This document shows, piece after piece, positions 36,100-44,432 of a DNA stretch of 64,000 nt. The notes beneath the pieces were generated by a model. It saw only the letters and a list, made by a program, of their open reading frames with translations. It ran no database searches and had not been told where the DNA came from. Each line of letters starts with the position of its first letter. Position 1 is the stretch's first letter. The DNA is from Burkholderia cenocepacia (GTDB lineage: Bacteria > Pseudomonadota > Gammaproteobacteria > Burkholderiales > Burkholderiaceae), in contig NZ_UAQZ01000001.1 in assembly GCF_900446215.1 (NCBI RefSeq), positions 372,001-436,000 on the forward strand, written 5' to 3'. The position numbers and the translations under genes are program-made.

Positions 36100-36345
36100 A
36101 TGCCCCATACCCCGCACGACATCTTCCAGCGCAGCAGCGCGCCCGTGACGATCGACGAGTCGCTGTGCATCGCCGACAAGGGCTGCACCGTGTGCGTCGA
36201 CGTGTGTCCGCTCGACCTGCTCGCGATCGACGTCACCAAGGGCAAGGCCTATATGCAGTTCGACGAATGCTGGTACTGCATGCCGTGCGAACGCGACTGC
36301 CCGACCGGCGCGGTCAAGGTCGACATCCCTTACCTGCTGCGCTGA
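36100..36345 (+). CDS. Two-cluster [4Fe-4S] ferredoxin, AprB-like but short
   Basis: This 81-residue protein has eight cysteines at 23, 29, 32, 36 and 57, 60, 63, 67, which would bind two [4Fe-4S] clusters. The second half, KAYMQFDECWYCMPCERDCP, is very like AprB of sulfate reducers. The first cluster has an unusual C-x5-C-x2-C-x3-C spacing. AprB proteins run to about 150-165 residues with a C-terminal tail that wraps the alpha subunit; that tail is missing here. GAGGAA precedes the ATG, 11 bases after the flavoprotein gene, so the two products very likely form one enzyme. Confidence 0.9.
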   Translation: MPHTPHDIFQRSSAPVTIDESLCIADKGCTVCVDVCPLDLLAIDVTKGKAYMQFDECWYCMPCERDCPTGAVKVDIPYLLR

Positions 36346-36395
36346 CACGGCGCGCCGACCCGCGCCCCGCTTCCCCCCTACCGGACTCACGACAC

Positions 36396-37820
36396 ATGAA
36401 CACCACGCTACGGATGTTTCGCCTGCTCGCCGCGTCGCTCGCGGTCGCGACCGCCGGTTTCGCGCATGCGGAGACGATCCGCGTCGCGATCGGCACGCAG
36501 GACACGACGATCAACTGCGCGACCGGCGGCCTGTTGATCCGCGAACTGCATCTGCTCGACAAGTACCTGCCGCGCACCGGCAAGTACCAGGACGTGAAGT
36601 ACGACGTGCAGTGGAAGGACTTCACGTCCGGCGCGCCGCTGACCAACGAGATGGTCGCCGGCAAGCTCGACTTCGGCGCGATGGCCGATTTCCCCGGCGC
36701 GCTGAACGGCGCGGCGTTTCGCAAGGCCGGCCGCAAGAGCGTGTTCATCACGGTGCTCGACGGCAGCATCGACGGCAGCGGCAACGGGATCGTCGTGCCG
36801 ACGAATTCGACGGTGCGCGGGCTGGCCGACCTGAAGGGCAAGACGATCTCGGTGCCGTTCGCGTCGACCGCGCACGGCATGCTGCTGCGCGCGATCAAGG
36901 CCCAGGGCTGGAACCCCGACACCGACGTGAACATCGTCACGCAGGCGCCGGAAGTGGCCGGCAGCGCGCTGAAGGCGAACAAGATCGACGCGCATGCGGA
37001 TTTCGTGCCGTTCGCCGACCTGTTCCCGTACCGCGGCATCGCGCGCAAGGTCTACGACGGCGCGCAGACCCACGCGCCGACTTTCCATGGCGCGCTCGTC
37101 GACGCGGATTACGCGCAGCGCTATCCAGAAATCGTCGTGGCCTATCTGCGCGCCGCGATCGAAGCGAACCGCCTGCTCGCGCAGAATCCCGAAAAGTACA
37201 GCCTGCTGATCGAGAAAGTCACCGGCATCGAGGCGCCGGTCGACTACCTGTATCACGGGCCGCTCGGCATCCAGACCCGCGACCTGACGTGGAAGCCCGA
37301 ATACCGGAAAGCGGTCGCGACGGCGGTCGATACGCTGAAGCTGCTGAAGAAGACCGACTCCGCGCCCGACCCCGCGACGTTCGTCGACGATCGCTATATC
37401 CGCGCGGCGTTCAAGGCGTCCGGGCTCGACTACGACGCGGCGCTGAAACACTACGGCAAGCAGCCGCTCGTCGCGAACGATGCGTCGACCGGCAAGCCGA
37501 TCCGCGATTTCAACGACGTCGCACAGGTCTGGCTCGCCGGCGACGAAGCCGTGCGCCACTATGCGAGCCCCGCGGCCGCCTTTGCGGCGCTCGGCAAGCT
37601 CGGCCCGTCCGCGAAGGTGCGCGCGGTGTTCGTGCACGACCACGGCAGCGGCCTGAAGCTGTTCGCCGACCAGGCGTGGTACGTGAAGGACGCACACGGC
37701 GTGCTGACCGCGTTCCTGCTGAAGTCGGGCGCCGATGCGTACGCGCAGCAGGTATCGGGCGCGGTGGTCGACTACGCGGCCGCGAAGACCGTCACCGCAC
37801 AGGCGCTCGCCGCGCGCTGA
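36396..37820 (+). CDS. Sulfonate-type ABC substrate-binding protein with C-terminal NosL-like domain
   Basis: The 474-residue periplasmic protein has a Sec signal (about 1-25, cleaved after AHA) and a SsuA/TauA/NMT1-type binding domain to about residue 350 (TIRVAIGTQDTTINCATGG; DFGAMADFPGALNG; LKGKTISVPFASTAHGMLLR). Ordinary SsuA proteins end near 320. The extra region, about 360-474, resembles the NosL fold: YASPAAAFAALG, VRAVFVHDHGSG (HDH at 414-416), DQAWYVKDA and LTAFLLKSGADAYA. NosL binds copper(I), but its N-terminal Cys/Met motif is not present. The fusion suggests metal or metallo-ligand handling along with uptake. Confidence is high for the SBP and moderate for the NosL assignment. 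Confidence 0.82.
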   Translation: MNTTLRMFRLLAASLAVATAGFAHAETIRVAIGTQDTTINCATGGLLIRELHLLDKYLPRTGKYQDVKYDVQWKDFTSGAPLTNEMVAGKLDFGAMADFPGALNGAAFRKAGRKSVFITVLDGSIDGSGNGIVVPTNSTVRGLADLKGKTISVPFASTAHGMLLRAIKAQGWNPDTDVNIVTQAPEVAGSALKANKIDAHADFVPFADLFPYRGIARKVYDGAQTHAPTFHGALVDADYAQRYPEIVVAYLRAAIEANRLLAQNPEKYSLLIEKVTGIEAPVDYLYHGPLGIQTRDLTWKPEYRKAVATAVDTLKLLKKTDSAPDPATFVDDRYIRAAFKASGLDYDAALKHYGKQPLVANDASTGKPIRDFNDVAQVWLAGDEAVRHYASPAAAFAALGKLGPSAKVRAVFVHDHGSGLKLFADQAWYVKDAHGVLTAFLLKSGADAYAQQVSGAVVDYAAAKTVTAQALAAR

Positions 37821-37864
37821 GCATCGCGCCCTTCTCTTTCCATTCGTCGACACCGGACTTCCGC

Positions 37865-38740
37865 ATGGCTGCCACCCTCGACCTCGTCAAACGCCGTCAC
37901 GCCGACGCACCGCGCGCCGCCGACGCCCGCTCGCCGCATTCCGCCGCGCGCCGCCGCCCGACACCGATGCGCCGCCGCGTGTGGCGCATCGCATCGCTCG
38001 CCGCCTGCATCGCGCTGTGGCAGGCGGCCGTCCACTGGCGGCTGTCGCTCGGCATCGTCACGTTCGCGAACGTGCCCGCGCCGGCCGACGTGGGCCCCGC
38101 GCTGGCCTCGTTCCTGCAATCGCCGAAGCTGCCGATGCATCTGTTCGCGAGCATCACGCGCGTGCTGGCCGGCTTCGTCGCGGCGGCGTTCGCCGGCATC
38201 GGCCTCGGGCTCGCGATCGGCCGCTATCGCGCGCTCGAGGACACGCTGCTGCCGCCGCTCGAGATGCTGCGGCCGATTCCGGCCGTCGCGTGGATTCCGC
38301 TCGCGATCCTGATGTTTCCATCGTCCGAGCTGAGCATGATGTTCATCACGTTCGTCGGCGCGCTGTTCCCGATCCTGCTCAATACCGTGCACGGCGCCGA
38401 AGCCGTCGACCCGCGGCTCGTCGCGACCGCGCGCAGCCTCGGCACGCGCGGCCTCGCGCTCTATGCGGAAGTGATCCTGCCCGGCGCCGCGCCGTCGATC
38501 TTCACCGGCCTGTCGATCGGGATGGGCACCGCGTGGTTCTGCCTGGTCACGGCCGAGATGATCGCGGGCCAGTACGGCATCGGCTATTTCACATGGGAGT
38601 CCTATACGCTGCAGAACTACCCGGACATCGTGGTCGGCATGGCGCTGATCGGCCTGCTCGGGATGGGCAGCAGCCTGCTCGTCAAGCGGATCGGCGCGGT
38701 GCTCACGCCGTGGTACGCGCCGCGTGGAGGCCGGTCATGA
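37865..38740 (+). CDS. ABC transporter permease (SsuC/TauC family)
   Basis: This 291-residue inner-membrane permease has six predicted helices and an Arg-rich cytoplasmic N-terminus of about 40 residues. The EAA loop that contacts the ATPase is clear: ATARSLGTRGLALYAEVILP. It shares family with sulfonate, taurine, nitrate and thiamine-precursor importers. It overlaps the ATPase gene by four bases and lies 44 bases after the binding-protein gene. Confidence 0.9.
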   Translation: MAATLDLVKRRHADAPRAADARSPHSAARRRPTPMRRRVWRIASLAACIALWQAAVHWRLSLGIVTFANVPAPADVGPALASFLQSPKLPMHLFASITRVLAGFVAAAFAGIGLGLAIGRYRALEDTLLPPLEMLRPIPAVAWIPLAILMFPSSELSMMFITFVGALFPILLNTVHGAEAVDPRLVATARSLGTRGLALYAEVILPGAAPSIFTGLSIGMGTAWFCLVTAEMIAGQYGIGYFTWESYTLQNYPDIVVGMALIGLLGMGSSLLVKRIGAVLTPWYAPRGGRS

Positions 38741-39525
38741 GCACCGCCGAGATTACCGCACCCGCTCCCGGCCGTGTCGGCGTGCGTGCGCTGACGATCG
38801 AACTCGGCCCGCCTCATGCGCGCTTCGCGGCGCTCGATGCGCTCGACGTCGATATCGCGCCCGGCGAATTCGTCTGCGTGCTCGGGCCGTCCGGCTGCGG
38901 AAAATCGACGCTGCTCGGCGCGCTCGCCGGCCACGTCGCGGCCACGCACGGCGAGATCGTCGTCGATGGCGAACCGGTCGACCGCCCGCATCCCGATCGC
39001 GGGCTCGTGTTCCAGCAGCACACGTTGTTTCCGTGGAAGCGCGTGATCGACAACGTCGCGTTCGGCCTGAAGATGAAGGGCGTGCCCGCGCACGAGCGCC
39101 GCCGCGAGGCGGCCGAGCTGCTCGAACTCGTCGGGCTCGGCGGCTTCGGCGCGCACTACCCTTCGCAGTTGTCCGGCGGCATGCAGCAGCGCGTCGAGAT
39201 CGCCCGCGTGCTGATCAACCGGCCGCGCGTGCTGCTGATGGACGAACCGTTCGGTGCGCTCGACGCGCAGACGCGCCGGATGATGCAGACGCTGCTGCTC
39301 GATATCTGGTCGCGCATCGGCACGACCGTGCTGTTCGTCACGCACGACATCGAGGAAGCGCTGTTTCTCGGCGACCGCATCCTGATGCTGTCGCCGCGGC
39401 CCGCACGCATCGTCGCCGACATCCGCGTGCCGCTCGCGCGGCCCCGCACCGACGACAGCACGACCGAGCCCGCGTTCGTCGAGATCAAGCGCCGCTGCCT
39501 CGCGCTGCTGCGCGACGCCGCCTGA
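38737..39525 (+). CDS. ABC transporter ATP-binding protein (SsuB/TauB family)
   Basis: This 262-residue ATPase has Walker A (LGPSGCGKSTLL), the Q-loop in VFQQHTLFPWKRV, signature LSGGMQQRVEIAR, Walker B VLLMDEPFGALD and the H-loop VTHDIEEAL. It powers the importer formed with the two preceding genes. ATGA overlap with the permease stop indicates coupled translation. Confidence 0.95.
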   Translation: MSTAEITAPAPGRVGVRALTIELGPPHARFAALDALDVDIAPGEFVCVLGPSGCGKSTLLGALAGHVAATHGEIVVDGEPVDRPHPDRGLVFQQHTLFPWKRVIDNVAFGLKMKGVPAHERRREAAELLELVGLGGFGAHYPSQLSGGMQQRVEIARVLINRPRVLLMDEPFGALDAQTRRMMQTLLLDIWSRIGTTVLFVTHDIEEALFLGDRILMLSPRPARIVADIRVPLARPRTDDSTTEPAFVEIKRRCLALLRDAA

Positions 39526-39562
39526 GCCCGTGCCTGCCCATTCACCGTACCGACTTTTTTCC

Positions 39563-40558
39563 ATGACCGCTTCTTCTTCCGCTTTCCCGCTGCCCGGCGT
39601 GCCGGCCGCCGATCATGCCGCGCTCGTCGCGCGCCTCGCCGCAGGCGACGCATCGGTGCGCCGCATCGCGCTGCTCGAACTCGCCGATCTCGAGGCGCCC
39701 GAACTCGTGCCGTCGTTCGTCGCGGCGCTGCGTGACGACCCGTCCGCCGACGTGCGCAGCGAGGCCGCGCGCGTGCTCGACGCGTGGGAGCAGCCCGATG
39801 TCGTCGACGCGCTGTGCCACGCGCTGCTCGATCCGGACGACAGCGTGCGCGCGACGGCCGCGCAAAGCCTGTCCGAACTGAAGGACGCGGCATCGGGCGC
39901 CGTGCTGTGCCGATGGGCCGACCGGCCCGAGCCGTTCGTACGCGGCGCCGTGCTGCGCGGCTTGCGCGAGTTGCGCGACCCCGGCGCGTTCGCGCCCGCG
40001 CTGCGTGCGCTCGACGCGTGCACCGCGGCCGTACGCGCCGAGGCGGTCGTCGTGCTCGGCTGGCTCAAGGACGGCCGCGCGCTGGCGCCGCTCGCCCGCA
40101 TCGCGACCACGGACGCCGATGCGAACGTGCGGCGCGCCGCGGTCGGCGCAATTGGGTTTGCGGCGCCGGGCGACGCCGCCGTCGTCACCGCGTTGCTCGC
40201 GGCGCTGCGTGACGCCGAATGGCAGGTGCGCGAGGAAGCGGCGACCACGCTCGGCAAGCTGCGCATCGCGACCGCACGCGAGCCGCTCGTCGCCGCGCTC
40301 GACGACGACTACTGGCAGGTGCGCCTGCGCGCCGCGCGCGCACTCGGGCAATTGCGCGATGCGGCTGCGGCGCCGGCCGTCGTCGCGCTGCTCTCGCATG
40401 CGATCAGCAACCTGCGCAAGGAAGCCGCGCTTGCGCTCGGCGAACTGCGCGACCGTGCAACGCTGCCCGCGCTGAGCGCTGCGCTCGACGATCGCGACCC
40501 CGAAGTCCGCAAGGCCGTGCGGATAGCGATCGGCCAGATCGACGAGGCGTCGCGATGA
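39563..40558 (+). CDS. HEAT-repeat protein (nine repeats)
   Basis: This 331-residue cytosolic protein is built almost wholly of HEAT/PBS-lyase-type repeats of about 31 residues. Nine helix-B signatures can be counted, including ADVRSEAARVLDAW, DSVRATAAQSLSEL, ANVRRAAVGAIGF, WQVREEAATTLGKL, WQVRLRAARALGQL and PEVRKAVRIAIGQI. Such solenoids act as scaffolds or as factors that load cofactors. I chose the ATG at 39563; a GTG at 39530 is less likely. It overlaps the DUF971 gene by four bases. Conserved position with Fe-S and flavin genes suggests a maturation or assembly role, which is inference. Confidence 0.85.
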   Translation: MTASSSAFPLPGVPAADHAALVARLAAGDASVRRIALLELADLEAPELVPSFVAALRDDPSADVRSEAARVLDAWEQPDVVDALCHALLDPDDSVRATAAQSLSELKDAASGAVLCRWADRPEPFVRGAVLRGLRELRDPGAFAPALRALDACTAAVRAEAVVVLGWLKDGRALAPLARIATTDADANVRRAAVGAIGFAAPGDAAVVTALLAALRDAEWQVREEAATTLGKLRIATAREPLVAALDDDYWQVRLRAARALGQLRDAAAAPAVVALLSHAISNLRKEAALALGELRDRATLPALSAALDDRDPEVRKAVRIAIGQIDEASR

Positions 40559-40833
40559 TCGCGCCGATCGAAATCGCACTCGATCACCCGGCGCGCACAC
40601 TGACGCTGCGCTGGTCCGACGGCGCGTCGCAACGTATCGACTATGCGCAATTGCGCGGCGGTTGCCCATGCGCGGAATGCCGAAAGATCCGGCTCGACGG
40701 CGGCCACGTCGACGCGCGGCCCGACCTGACGCTCGACGGCGTGGAAGCGCTCGGCTACGGTATCCGCTTCCTGTTCGGCGACGGCCATGCCCGCGGCATT
40801 TATCCGTGGCCGTACCTGGCGGACCTCGCGTAG
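40555..40833 (+). CDS. DUF971 protein (GBBH-like N-terminal domain)
   Basis: This 92-residue single-domain protein shows the DUF971 pattern: TLTLRWSDGASQRIDYAQLR, a cysteine cluster GCPCAECRK (C37, C39, C42) and the aromatic C-terminus GIYPWPYLADLA. The same domain occurs at the end of some Mrp/ApbC Fe-S carrier proteins and at the start of gamma-butyrobetaine hydroxylase, where it binds zinc. Here it may help Fe-S or metal loading of the operon's ferredoxin/flavoprotein. It is the last gene of the operon and is translationally coupled to the HEAT gene. Confidence 0.87.
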   Translation: MIAPIEIALDHPARTLTLRWSDGASQRIDYAQLRGGCPCAECRKIRLDGGHVDARPDLTLDGVEALGYGIRFLFGDGHARGIYPWPYLADLA

Positions 40834-40939
40834 CGACGACGACGCGGCTTGCGCGCTCGCGCGAGCCGGATGGCAGGCATGCGAAAACGCTGCGATACTG
40901 ACGCCCACGATCGTCGCCACCTACCGTGGGAGCCGCACC

Positions 40940-41824
40940 ATGCAAACCGCAGTCGGATTCATCGGCCTTGGCGTGATGGGCACGCCGATGGCGCTCAATC
41001 TCGCGCGGGCCGGCACGCCGCTCGTCGTGTGGAGCCGTTCGCACGGCAGCGACGATGCGCTGCGCGACGCCGGCGCACGCGTGGCCGACGACATCGACGA
41101 CGTATTCGCATCCTGCCGCACCGTGATCCTGATGCTCGCGAACGATGCGGCAATCGATGCCGCCCTCGCACGCGGCACGCGCGCTTTTGCCGCCCGGGTC
41201 GGCGCGCACACGATCGTCAACATGGGCACGAATGCGCCGGACTATTCCCGCGCGCTCGCCGACGAAATCGCCGCCGCGTCCGGCCGCTACGTCGAGGCGC
41301 CCGTATCGGGCTCGCGCAAGCCGGCCGAAGCCGGTCAGCTCGTCGTGATGCTGGCCGGCGCGCCGGACGACGTCGAGGCCGTCCGCGCGCTCGTGAAGCC
41401 GCTGTGCCGCGACAGCTTCGTGTGCGGCGACGTACCGTCGGCGCTGACGATGAAGCTCGCCGTCAACCTGTTCCTGATCACGATGGTCACCGGTCTCACC
41501 GAAGCCACGCACTTCGCGCAACGCCACGGTATCGATCTCGCGCGCTTCGCCGACGTGCTGAATGCCGGCCCGATGGCGAGCGACGTGTCGCGCGTGAAGC
41601 TCGGCAAGCTCGTCGCGGCAGATTTCTCGGTGCAGGCCGCGATCACCGACGTGCTGAAGAATGCGCGCCTCGTCGCCGAATCCGCGCGCGGCATCGGCAT
41701 CGCGTCGCCGCTGCTCGACATTTGCCACGCACTGTACGGCGAAACCGAGCGGGCCGGACACGGCGCGGCCGACATGGTCGCCGTGATCCGCGCGATCGAA
41801 CAGCGTACTAGGGACGTGCGATGA
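40940..41824 (+). CDS. NAD(P)-dependent beta-hydroxyacid dehydrogenase family protein
   Basis: This 294-residue member of the 3-hydroxyisobutyrate dehydrogenase family has GFIGLGVMGTPMALNLARAG at the N-terminus, the substrate motif EAPVSGSRKPAEAGQL and the catalytic lysine in SALTMKLAVNLF. It begins 106 bases after the DUF971 gene on the same strand and could belong to the same transcript or be independent. The substrate is unknown; an imported sulfonate or organic acid derivative is one option. It is a distant paralogue of the gene at 12950-13843. Confidence 0.8.
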   Translation: MQTAVGFIGLGVMGTPMALNLARAGTPLVVWSRSHGSDDALRDAGARVADDIDDVFASCRTVILMLANDAAIDAALARGTRAFAARVGAHTIVNMGTNAPDYSRALADEIAAASGRYVEAPVSGSRKPAEAGQLVVMLAGAPDDVEAVRALVKPLCRDSFVCGDVPSALTMKLAVNLFLITMVTGLTEATHFAQRHGIDLARFADVLNAGPMASDVSRVKLGKLVAADFSVQAAITDVLKNARLVAESARGIGIASPLLDICHALYGETERAGHGAADMVAVIRAIEQRTRDVR

Positions 41825-41873
41825 GCCGCGTACACGCCCCCGCGTTCGTTTGCGCCGACGAGTAGGCACGGCC

Positions 41874-42362
41874 ATGTCCGCCACCGCCACCTCCGCCACC
41901 GGCAACGCTACACCCTTGCGCCCCGTCCCGGCCGTGATCGGCATCGTGCTGCGCGAACGCGACGTGTTGCTCGTGCGCCGCGCGAATCCCCCCGATGCAG
42001 GCTGCTGGGGCTTCCCCGGCGGCAAGATCGAGCCGGGCGAGCCGCTTGCGGATGCGGTCGTGCGCGAGATCGCGGAAGAGACGACGATCGATGTGGAAGC
42101 GCTCGACGCCTTTACCGCGCTGGACGCGTTCGATTACGATGCACACGGCGCCGTGCGCCAGCATTTCATCATGGTCGCGGTGCTGTGCCGATGGTTGCGC
42201 GGCACGCCCGCCGCCGGCGACGATGCGCTCGACGCACGCTGGTTCGACGTCGACGCACTCGACCGCGACGATTTGCCGATGAGCGCCGGTGTGCGCGACG
42301 TCGCGCGACGGGCGATCGAGCGGGCGGCGGCGCTGGACGACGCGCGTCCGCCATCCGCCTGA
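41874..42362 (+). CDS. NUDIX hydrolase (ADP-ribose/NTP pyrophosphatase-like)
   Basis: This 162-residue NUDIX protein has an intact Nudix box, GKIEPGEPLADAVVREIAEE, starting near residue 50. The substrate-side context VLLVRRANPPDAGCWGFPGG resembles ADP-ribose pyrophosphatases and MutT-like housecleaning enzymes. The ATG at 41874 was chosen; upstream codons from 41850 are Arg-rich and unconvincing. The gap to the preceding gene is 49 bases. Confidence 0.87.
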   Translation: MSATATSATGNATPLRPVPAVIGIVLRERDVLLVRRANPPDAGCWGFPGGKIEPGEPLADAVVREIAEETTIDVEALDAFTALDAFDYDAHGAVRQHFIMVAVLCRWLRGTPAAGDDALDARWFDVDALDRDDLPMSAGVRDVARRAIERAAALDDARPPSA

Positions 42363-42458
42363 CACACCGCTGTCGCTTGCGCATCACCGTGCGCGCGACG
42401 CGTTCGATTCACCACGGCGCCGGCTACCGGTCGAGCACCGGATCATCACATATCAAAC

Positions 42459-42908
42459 ATGATCAGCATTCGACAATCCACCAAGGCCGACGGCACACGC
42501 GTGCTGGATATCTGGCGCCATGCCGTCGATGCCACGCATCACTTCCTGAGCGACGACGATCGTCGTTCGATCGAATCCGAAGTCGTCGCGTTCCTGCCCG
42601 GCGCGCCGCTCGATCTGGCCGTCGACGAGACCGATCGCCCGATCGGCTTCATGCTGCTCGACGGCAGCCACATGGAAGCGCTATTCGTCGATCCTGGCCA
42701 CCATGGTGCGGGAGTCGGGCGATGGCTGGTCGAAGAAGCGCTCAAGCGCCATCCCGACCTGTCGACCGACGTCAACGAACAGAACCAAGCGGCAGCGGGA
42801 TTTTATGAGCGCCTCGGATTCGAGCGCTGCGGGCGATCGGAACTCGATGGACAGGGGCGGCCTTATCCGCTGCTTCATCTTCGTTATCGCGGGGGTGGTC
42901 GGGACTGA
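42459..42908 (+). CDS. GNAT-family N-acetyltransferase
   Basis: This 149-residue GNAT protein shows the acetyl-CoA-binding motif A, MEALFVDPGHHGAGVGRWLV, and the motif B region DVNEQNQAAAGFYERLGFE typical of YjaB/YhhY-like acetyltransferases. Acceptor unknown. It converges on the 2H phosphoesterase gene, with 80 bases between. Confidence 0.87.
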   Translation: MISIRQSTKADGTRVLDIWRHAVDATHHFLSDDDRRSIESEVVAFLPGAPLDLAVDETDRPIGFMLLDGSHMEALFVDPGHHGAGVGRWLVEEALKRHPDLSTDVNEQNQAAAGFYERLGFERCGRSELDGQGRPYPLLHLRYRGGGRD

Positions 42909-42988
42909 GCTGGAGTCCGGGCGAGCACGGAACGCGGCACCGCCCGGTCCGGATGCGCTGAAACGGCACCGCCCTTACGACATCGCGA

Positions 42989-43576
42989 TCACCCCGGGGA
43001 GCGGCCGGTTGCCAGCGGCCAGCGCCCCAACACGTCGTAGTGCGACTTGCCGAGCCAGCTATCGACCAGGACGAAGTCGAACACGGTCCAGGTAATCGGC
43101 TCGATCCGATACTCATCGGGCCGCTGCGGGCCATACAGCAGCGTCACGTGCGGGGTGAAACCCGAGGGAAAAACAGGTACGCCTACCCGTTTCAATGCAT
43201 CTCGCAACTGCCGTCGAAAGTCGATCAAGTCTTCCAGACCGTTCCGCCCCGTCAGCACCAGCGGCTGATGACCGGGCCGCCCGTTGAAGCTGATGATCTT
43301 GTCGAACCTCACGGAGAAAGACGGCCCATCCACGCGGTCCGCGACCGTGCGGGCCCGTGCAAGCGCAGCGTCCGGCACGTAAGCGAAGTCGCCTAGCGAG
43401 CCCAGCGTGATGTGCAGACGCTCGGTGCTCACCGGGCGGTCCTTCTTCTGCTGCATGCTTTTGGCTATGCCGGCAATGCGTGCGGCCGTGGCCGTATCCG
43501 GCATCACGGCGAAAAAGAAGCGGTGCACGGGAACCGGCGGCGGCGCATCGAATCCGGGTAGCGTCAGTTGAGTCAC
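42989..43576 (-). CDS. thpR: 2'-5' RNA ligase family (2H phosphoesterase), ThpR-like
   Basis: This 195-residue protein of the 2H superfamily carries both HxTx motifs: RLHITLGSLGDF and TPHVTLLYGPQRP. Such enzymes hydrolyse 2',3'-cyclic phosphates (ThpR) and were first described as 2'-5' RNA ligases. The start is uncertain: I took the GTG at 43576 (VTQLTLPGFD), because the family body begins at VHRFFFAVMPDTATA soon after. The open frame continues far upstream without family similarity. Confidence 0.8.
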   Translation of the reverse strand: MTQLTLPGFDAPPPVPVHRFFFAVMPDTATAARIAGIAKSMQQKKDRPVSTERLHITLGSLGDFAYVPDAALARARTVADRVDGPSFSVRFDKIISFNGRPGHQPLVLTGRNGLEDLIDFRRQLRDALKRVGVPVFPSGFTPHVTLLYGPQRPDEYRIEPITWTVFDFVLVDSWLGKSHYDVLGRWPLATGRSPG

Positions 43577-43709
43577 GGCAACATGTCCGACTGGCCTGGA
43601 GCGAGATTTCATTATCGTCAATCGGCAGCCGGCCCGCTCGCCGCTCCACGAATCCGCCGTTCGCACGCCCGAAGATGCTACCCTCTCGGGCCAAACTCGA
43701 CACCCTCTG

Positions 43710-44348
43710 ATGACGCCCCCGAATTCAATCATGCAAACCGTCGCGGTACTGGACTTCGAAACCACCGGCCTGTCGCCGAATCTGGGCGACCGTGCGACCG
43801 AAATTGCCGTCATCCTGCTGCGCGACGGGGAAGTCGTCGACCGTTTCCAGAGTTTGATGAATGCCGGCCGACGCATCCCGTCCGATGTCGTTGCGCTCAC
43901 CGGCATCACGAACGACATGATCGCGGCGGCGCCACCCGCGTCCGAAGTCATGAAGGAAGCGGCCGCGTTCGTCGGCAAGCATGCGGTCGTGGCCCACAAC
44001 GCCGGTTTCGACAAGCGCTTCTGGCAGTCGGAACTGGGGCTGCTCGGCATGTCGGCCGACCATGCGTTTGCGTGCACGATGCTGGTGGCGAGACGGATCT
44101 ACCCGGACGCCCGGAGTCACCGCCTGTCGAGCCTGATCGAGATGCTGCGGCTGCCGCAATCGGGCCGTGCGCACCGTGCGATGGTCGATGCCGAGATGGC
44201 TGGGCATCTGTGGTGCCGGTTGCAGCAGGATATTTCCCGGACTTATGGGCTGGATCGGATCGATCACGCGCTGATGTCGCGGGTTCAGGCGACGACCAAG
44301 GCGAAGGTGCCGATGTACTTGCGGTCGCTCGGGCGGGCGTGTGCGTGA
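43710..44348 (+). CDS. DEDDh 3'-5' exonuclease (DNA polymerase III epsilon-like)
   Basis: This 212-residue exonuclease has the DEDDh residues: D15 and E17 in VAVLDFETTG, Asp in VVAHNAGFDKRF, and His and Asp in GRAHRAMVDAEM. It is shorter than DnaQ and lacks the polymerase-binding tail, so it is probably a stand-alone repair or RNA-processing nuclease rather than the replicative proofreading subunit. An in-frame Met eight codons in (MQTVAVLDFE) is an alternative start. It converges on guaA. Confidence 0.85.
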   Translation: MTPPNSIMQTVAVLDFETTGLSPNLGDRATEIAVILLRDGEVVDRFQSLMNAGRRIPSDVVALTGITNDMIAAAPPASEVMKEAAAFVGKHAVVAHNAGFDKRFWQSELGLLGMSADHAFACTMLVARRIYPDARSHRLSSLIEMLRLPQSGRAHRAMVDAEMAGHLWCRLQQDISRTYGLDRIDHALMSRVQATTKAKVPMYLRSLGRACA

Positions 44349-44406
44349 TGAATCCGGTCCGGGACTGCGAACACGGCGCTTCTTGACCGACTTCGCGCGT
44401 TAACGC

Positions 44407-44432
44407 AAAACGGCCTGGCAATCGCCAGGCCG
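44407..44432 (-). terminator. Terminator downstream of guaA
   Basis: CGGCCTGGC-aatc-GCCAGGCCG is a 9-bp stem; on the minus strand TTTTG follows. It lies about 125 bases beyond the guaA stop and may also receive plus-strand readthrough from the exonuclease gene. Confidence 0.7.
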
